64,000 nt of DNA, taken from assembly GCF_900156655.1 (NCBI RefSeq), contig NZ_FTOG01000006.1, forward strand, positions 213,399 to 277,398. The letters are read 5' to 3'. Shown here one piece after another: positions 59,710 to 64,000 of the stretch. The translations under genes were made by a program, and so were the position numbers. Origin of the DNA: Rhodobacter aestuarii (lineage in GTDB: Bacteria > Pseudomonadota > Alphaproteobacteria > Rhodobacterales > Rhodobacteraceae). The notes under the pieces were generated by a model, which was not told the origin of the DNA, made no database searches, and saw only the letters and a list, made by a program, of their open reading frames with translations. Every line of letters starts with the position of its first letter. Within the stretch, counting starts at the first letter, position 1.

Positions 59710-60699
59710 CTAAAGCAAAAGGGCGTAGGTGGAATGCTCTGTCGGGTCCAAAAGCGCCACCGCCGTGCGGGTGTCGGTGACCAGTTCCTGTACCAGCCCG
59801 CCGCGCAAAGCGGCGCGGATTGGCGCGACTTTCTCGGGGCCCCCTGCCAGCCCGACAATGCGGCGGCCCGCAAAATCTTGCGGCAGCGGCGAAAGCGTCC
59901 GATGCGCGAGCGAGGTGGTCAACTCCTGCCCTTGCCCATCAAAGAAGCGGCCCAAAATCTCGCATTCCGCGCCTTGTTGATCAATTTCGTGCAAGCATCC
60001 GGGCAAGATCATCCCGGTGCCCAAAAGCTGGTTGGCATCGCTCGGGCGGCCAATGCCCACGATCCAGACCTCGGCCATGCGTGCCATATCGGTGACTTTG
60101 GCAACCACCGGCATCCGCATCAATTCGGCGCGCTCTTCGGGGGTGGTGACGTAAAGCGTTGCCGGATAGGGGAAGGCCTGCGCACCAAAACGCTGCGCGA
60201 GATAGTTCATCACCACATGCGGATAAGCAGTGTGGGACAGCGTGAGTTCCCCCAAAAGCGAGACAAAGCGCAGTTCTGGCGCACGCATCTCGGGCAACTC
60301 GCGCACCATTGCCGCCAAGGACCGCCCATGTGACAGCCCCACCACCTTGGGCGCATCAGAGGATTTCACAAGCCGGGTGAGCCAGCGCGCGGCGACACTG
60401 GCAATCGCCGGAATCGGGTCGGTTTCACCGGGGGCAAACGGCGCCAAATGCACGCCAGACAGCCCGTAAACCGTCCGCAATCGCCTGCTAAGGTGGCGCA
60501 ACAAACGCGCACCCGCCATTCCCCCGGGGATCAAGACCGCCTCAGACTCCCCTTTTTCGAGCAGATATTTGACCTTTTCGGCGGGCAGACCCAAGCGCCA
60601 GCCAATTTCCTCAACCGTGAGCCCACCGACCTCATGGAGCCAGCGTGCGCGCGATTCGGGGGTGTCGGGGCGGCTTAACCGATGCGGCGGGGAGGTCAT
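59710..60699 (-). CDS. SorC/DeoR-type sugar-binding transcriptional regulator
   Basis: The 329-residue product has an N-terminal helix-turn-helix (LTVEEIGWRLGLPAEKVKYL) and the SorC effector domain (VVGLSHGRSLAAMVREL, VIVGIG-like IWIVGIGRPSD variant VWIVGIGRP, HRTLSPLPQDFAGRRIVGLA). LsrR belongs to this family, as do regulators of sugar-phosphate catabolism. Start 60699 overlaps the stop of the EAL gene upstream by 4 bases. Its likely effector is a phosphorylated sugar or AI-2-like ligand. Confidence 0.9.
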   Translation of the reverse strand: MTSPPHRLSRPDTPESRARWLHEVGGLTVEEIGWRLGLPAEKVKYLLEKGESEAVLIPGGMAGARLLRHLSRRLRTVYGLSGVHLAPFAPGETDPIPAIASVAARWLTRLVKSSDAPKVVGLSHGRSLAAMVRELPEMRAPELRFVSLLGELTLSHTAYPHVVMNYLAQRFGAQAFPYPATLYVTTPEERAELMRMPVVAKVTDMARMAEVWIVGIGRPSDANQLLGTGMILPGCLHEIDQQGAECEILGRFFDGQGQELTTSLAHRTLSPLPQDFAGRRIVGLAGGPEKVAPIRAALRGGLVQELVTDTRTAVALLDPTEHSTYALLL

Positions 60700-63257
60700 G
60701 CAAAATCTCTCCCGGCGCGAAGGCCCCGCAGTTGTTCCCTCACCCGCGCGCGCTGCTGCGGCAGATACATCGCCTCGAAACTGCGCAAATCCACCGGGCG
60801 CCCGAGCAAGAAGCCCTGCATCAGCGTGCATCCTTCGGCCCGCAGCATGTCAAATTGGCGTTCGGTTTCCACCCCTTCGGCGATGGCGTGCAAACCAAGC
60901 GATTCGGCCATCGCAAGGATCGCGCGCACAATTGCCAGGGCGCGGGCAGGCTCTTCCCCATCCAACGCTTGCACGAAGGAACGGTCAATTTTCAACTCGG
61001 CAACCGGCAGATGCTGCAAAGCCCCCAAAGCCGATTGGCCGGTGCCAAAATCATCGACCGAGATGCGGTAGCCCGCCTCTTCCAGCCGCCGCAAGTTGCG
61101 CTTGCGCTGCGCAATGGGCGCGGCGAGCCCGGTTTCGGTCAGTTCAATCATCACCTGTGTCGGGCTTAGCCCCGCGCGCATCAACCTCTCGGGCAGATCG
61201 GCGCGGCCGGGTTCATCTAGCGTGGCAGCATTGAGGTTGATCGCAATCGGCAGATCAATGCCGCGCGCGGCCCAGCCCGTCAGCATCGCCCCCGCAAGCC
61301 GCATCACATCCAGATCAATCGCCGCCACCAGCCCATCCACCTCGGCCACCGGAATGAACTCACCGGGCGAGATCGGGCCCAATTCTGCATCGGTCAGCCG
61401 CAACAGCGCTTCGGCCCCCACCAGTTCGATGCCATGCGTCACATCAAACTGCGGCTGCAAGAACAATTCAAAGCGTCCCGCCTCAAGCCCGCGATGCAGG
61501 GCCTGTGCGACCGCGCTGCGCCGCTCAAATTGCCCGCCGATCTCGCGGCTGAACATTGTTACGGTGTTGCGGCCCCGCGCCTGCGAGCGGTGCATCGCCA
61601 TATCTGCCGCCCGCATCAGCGCCTCGGCGGATTGACCGTCATCGGGGTAACGGCTTGCGCCGATCGAGGCGGTCAGGAAGAAATGCCGCTGTGGCAGGTG
61701 AAGCGGTCGGGCGAAGGCACGCACAATCTCCCAGCCACGCGATTCAGCGGCCAAAGCATCGGCGCCCGGCAGCAAAACGACAAACTCGCCCTCATTGACC
61801 CGCGCCAGAACCGCCCCATCGGGCAGCCCGACCTCCAACCGCTTCGCCGCCGACTTGATCAGCTGATCCGCGGTTTCATGGCCCAGCGTGTCATTGATCA
61901 GGCGGAAATTGTCGAATTCGATACACAGAACCGCAAGCTGATTGGCCTCCGGTTCCTCATGCGCGCTTTCCAGCCGCCGGATATGCTCATCCACCACGCG
62001 CATCGCCAAGTAGCGATCTGGCAGCCCTGTCATCAGATCATGGGTCGCAATGAACCGCGCATTCTCGATGGATTGTTCCAACTGGCGCTGAAGATCGAAA
62101 AGCTGCGTGATGTCATTGAGGGAAACGAGAACCCGCTCATGGTCATTCGGGTCTGGCATGGGCGCAAGGTCCACTTGCAGCACTTGACGCCGACCAGCGC
62201 GTTTGCGGTGCAATCGCAAACTGCCGAGCGTTTCCGGATCTTTCAGCGCATCTTCGAAATCTTCGCGCCCCTCTTCAAGCTGCAGAAGCGCCGCAAAATT
62301 GTGGCCCATCAATTTCGACGGGCCGATGTCGAGCAGGGCAGAGGCCTCCGGGTTGGAAAACACCACCTGCCCCTCGGCATCCAGCACCACCTTCCCGGAC
62401 GGGAGCGCCTCTAACACATGGGCGAGTCGCTCGCGTTCTTGCAGTAGCGCGTTTTCCATCACCGAAAAGGCGGTCATGTCCAAATCGCAGCCCATCACCT
62501 GCGTGACATTGCCTTGCGCGTCCCAGCGCACGGCGCGCCCGAAAGAAAGAAAGCTGATCCAAGCCCCATTGCGATGCCGCATCCGCGACAAAAGCTGAAA
62601 CGGCTCGCCCGCGCGCAACCGCATCTGCACCGCCTCACTTTCAAAGGCGGCAACATCTTCGGGGTGGCTGATCGCAGCCCAACCCTCAAGGCTGAAATCG
62701 GGCAGATCTTCGGCAGCATAGCCAAGACGCGCCTTCCAACTCTCTGCCACTTCAAAGCCGCGATCGGGATAGGTGATCGACCACGCCATCGCCGGGGAGA
62801 CCCCAATCCGGTCAAGATTGGCGCGCGTCGCATCGAACGAAGTATCGAGCCGCAGCAGCATTCCCTGCCCCGGCAATTCGCGCCCAGAAATTTCAATGCT
62901 CGTCAGCACCGCTTCATCGCCCGCGCCGTTCCAGCGCATCCGCCCCATCAGGCGTTCTGGCGCGCGCTGAACCACAGGCGCATCCATCTGCGCAAGCTCA
63001 CGCTCAAGAAAGGCCAAGACCTGCGCCCGATCATCCGGCACGAACCATTTTGCGAAATCTGAAAACTGCATGGGCTGCGCACCAGCGCCAGTCACCAGCA
63101 CCGCGCCGCCTTCAGCGGTGCGCCGTAAAGACCATGCGACAGCATCCGCACAAACCATGGTGCAAGCGCGCGGATACAAATCTTGATGGCGGTTGTGCGA
63201 AGCCACTGTGTCACGATCTCCACTCAAGACGTCCGAGCTTAGCAACGAATCGCGCAT
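60696..63257 (-). CDS. PAS-GGDEF-EAL protein with degenerate GGDEF, probable c-di-GMP phosphodiesterase
   Basis: The product has 853 residues. PAS-like regions (about 155-265 and 280-390) precede a GGDEF domain (400-565) whose active loop reads RVNEGEF (486-492) instead of RxGGDEF, so cyclase activity is unlikely. The EAL domain (585-835) looks intact: EALLR (Glu616), INLNAATL, ELTET, VDDFGTGQSAL, LKIDRSFV, AEGVET and QGFLLGRP. No transmembrane segment is evident. It should hydrolyse c-di-GMP. It is co-transcribed with the SorC regulator. The start codon has a poor ribosome binding site. Confidence 0.92.
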   Translation of the reverse strand: MRDSLLSSDVLSGDRDTVASHNRHQDLYPRACTMVCADAVAWSLRRTAEGGAVLVTGAGAQPMQFSDFAKWFVPDDRAQVLAFLERELAQMDAPVVQRAPERLMGRMRWNGAGDEAVLTSIEISGRELPGQGMLLRLDTSFDATRANLDRIGVSPAMAWSITYPDRGFEVAESWKARLGYAAEDLPDFSLEGWAAISHPEDVAAFESEAVQMRLRAGEPFQLLSRMRHRNGAWISFLSFGRAVRWDAQGNVTQVMGCDLDMTAFSVMENALLQERERLAHVLEALPSGKVVLDAEGQVVFSNPEASALLDIGPSKLMGHNFAALLQLEEGREDFEDALKDPETLGSLRLHRKRAGRRQVLQVDLAPMPDPNDHERVLVSLNDITQLFDLQRQLEQSIENARFIATHDLMTGLPDRYLAMRVVDEHIRRLESAHEEPEANQLAVLCIEFDNFRLINDTLGHETADQLIKSAAKRLEVGLPDGAVLARVNEGEFVVLLPGADALAAESRGWEIVRAFARPLHLPQRHFFLTASIGASRYPDDGQSAEALMRAADMAMHRSQARGRNTVTMFSREIGGQFERRSAVAQALHRGLEAGRFELFLQPQFDVTHGIELVGAEALLRLTDAELGPISPGEFIPVAEVDGLVAAIDLDVMRLAGAMLTGWAARGIDLPIAINLNAATLDEPGRADLPERLMRAGLSPTQVMIELTETGLAAPIAQRKRNLRRLEEAGYRISVDDFGTGQSALGALQHLPVAELKIDRSFVQALDGEEPARALAIVRAILAMAESLGLHAIAEGVETERQFDMLRAEGCTLMQGFLLGRPVDLRSFEAMYLPQQRARVREQLRGLRAGRDFA

Positions 63258-63368
63258 AGGGCGAGAATAAATAAGTTAAATCTACTTTTGCGCGCGGCGG
63301 TGATTTTTCTCCGCATCACTAGCCCATTGCTCCGCCTCAAAGCAGGGCGAAACGCTGCGCCGAAATGC

Positions 63369-63397
63369 AAAAGCCCGGCCCGCACTGCGGACCGGGC
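63369..63397 (-). terminator. terminator of the lsrF-like gene
   Basis: On the minus strand GCCCGGTCCGC and GCGGGCCGGGC pair with one mismatch, followed by TTTTG. Confidence 0.85.
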
Positions 63398-63421
63398 GAA
63401 ATGCTTGAAATCTCTTATGCC

Positions 63422-64000
63422 TCAGGCGTTTTTCAGATCGAGGAAGAGTTGATAGGCTTCCTTGGCGGTGAAGTTTTCATGCACCACTTTGTTGACCGCT
63501 TGGATCATCGCAATCGGCGCGTCCGATTGGAAAATGTTGCGCCCCATATCGACGCCCGCCGCGCCTTGGTCGATGGCTTTATACGCCATATCAAGCGCTT
63601 CGAGTTCGGGCAGCTTCTTGCCGCCCGCGATGACGAGCGGCACCGGGCAGCCAGCCGCCACTTTCTCAAAGCCCTCTTCGACGAAGTAGGTCTTCACATA
63701 ATGCGCACCCAATTCCGCCGCGATCCGGGTGGCGAGGCCAAAGTAGCGGGCATCGCGCGCCATATCTTTGCCCACGCCCGTCACCGCCAGCGTCGGGATG
63801 CCGTAGCGGGTGCCGGTATCGATCAGCTTGAGCACATTGGTGATCGATTTATGCTCGTATTCCGAGCCGATATAGACCTGTGCGGCCATCGCGCAGGCAC
63901 CAAGGCGGATCGCATCTTCGATTTCCACCGCAACGGTTTCATTCGACAATTCGGTCAGGATCGAGTTGCCGCCCGAGCAGCGTAGCGCCACCGGTTTGGT
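63422..64000 (-). CDS. class I aldolase family, LsrF-like thiolase, 5' end cut off
   Basis: The last 192 codons of the gene are in the window; the start lies beyond base 64000. The protein has [76 protein letters not shown] and [14 protein letters not shown]. This is very close to LsrF, the 3-hydroxy-5-phosphonooxypentane-2,4-dione thiolase that finishes degradation of phospho-AI-2. The broader family includes class I fructose-bisphosphate aldolase, so that activity is the alternative. The Schiff-base Lys is in VKTYF. Confidence 0.85.
   Translation of the reverse strand, partial: TKPVALRCSGGNSILTELSNETVAVEIEDAIRLGACAMAAQVYIGSEYEHKSITNVLKLIDTGTRYGIPTLAVTGVGKDMARDARYFGLATRIAAELGAHYVKTYFVEEGFEKVAAGCPVPLVIAGGKKLPELEALDMAYKAIDQGAAGVDMGRNIFQSDAPIAMIQAVNKVVHENFTAKEAYQLFLDLKNA

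Noticed and set aside
61434..62414. A 326-codon plus-strand frame.
   Set aside because: Antisense to the EAL gene, without ribosome binding site or family signal.

Overview
The window is a gene-dense, high-GC chromosomal segment of an alphaproteobacterium, almost certainly of the Rhodobacterales (Rhodobacteraceae/Paracoccaceae). The evidence is the petP-petR-petABC arrangement known from Rhodobacter capsulatus, a circularly permuted two-piece tmRNA gene, an alphaproteobacterial SspB, the DUF4169 + ribbon-helix-helix pair, ChpT next to a DUF3553 gene, olsB-olsA for ornithine lipids, and the extragenic motif CCCCCGGGATATT...AAGTCGAAG. No insertion sequence, prophage, CRISPR array or integrase was seen. 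Every stretch longer than 300 bases contains a gene or an RNA.

Layout. 1-4281: RND efflux operon with two adaptors and one permease. 4338-10287: an unrecognised tail-anchored protein, rpmG, a TerB-like protein, a DUF302 protein, RNase P RNA, an amidase/lipoprotein pair and gatC-gatA. 10455-20055: a metallo-hydrolase, SRP RNA, an alpha/beta hydrolase, a secreted Cys-rich miniprotein, the dnaX-ybaB-recR-tfoX replication/repair group, a GST-fold protein (possible FzlA), queG with an apparent CTG start, a DMT transporter and ilvE. 20202-24373: petP, petR and petABC (cytochrome bc1).

25855-34588 is one long operon of nine genes: a polar amino-acid type ABC transporter, two glutamine-synthetase-like ligases, a class I amidotransferase, a PaiB-like protein and a PuuB-like FAD oxidase. 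It looks like an import plus gamma-glutamylation route for amines or polyamines. A DegT-family aminotransferase follows; its ribosome binding site is buried in a 31-bp near-perfect palindrome. 35900-41161 holds a CoA-binding protein, a TrmH/RlmB methyltransferase, tRNA-Tyr, a secreted protein, a glycosyltransferase-like protein, an outer-membrane barrel and an O-acetylhomoserine sulfhydrylase.

41328-48813 is the most unusual part. A 1191-residue protein joins a GspL/PilM-like cytoplasmic domain to a GspC/PilP-like periplasmic domain through one membrane helix and long acidic and Pro-rich linkers. It is followed by a KefB/C-type antiporter and by a LuxR-type regulator fused to a degenerate alpha/beta-hydrolase. 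48933-59587 carries a PEBP protein, a YaiI protein, ssrA and (1.3 kb on) sspB, a phytochelatin-synthase-like protein, fumC, DUF4169/RHH, olsBA, DUF3553/chpT, proA and two identical tRNA-Asp genes. 59710-64000 has a SorC-family regulator behind an EAL protein with a ruined GGDEF site, then the 3' part of an lsrF-like gene. This suggests, without proving, a link between AI-2-like or sugar-phosphate sensing and c-di-GMP.
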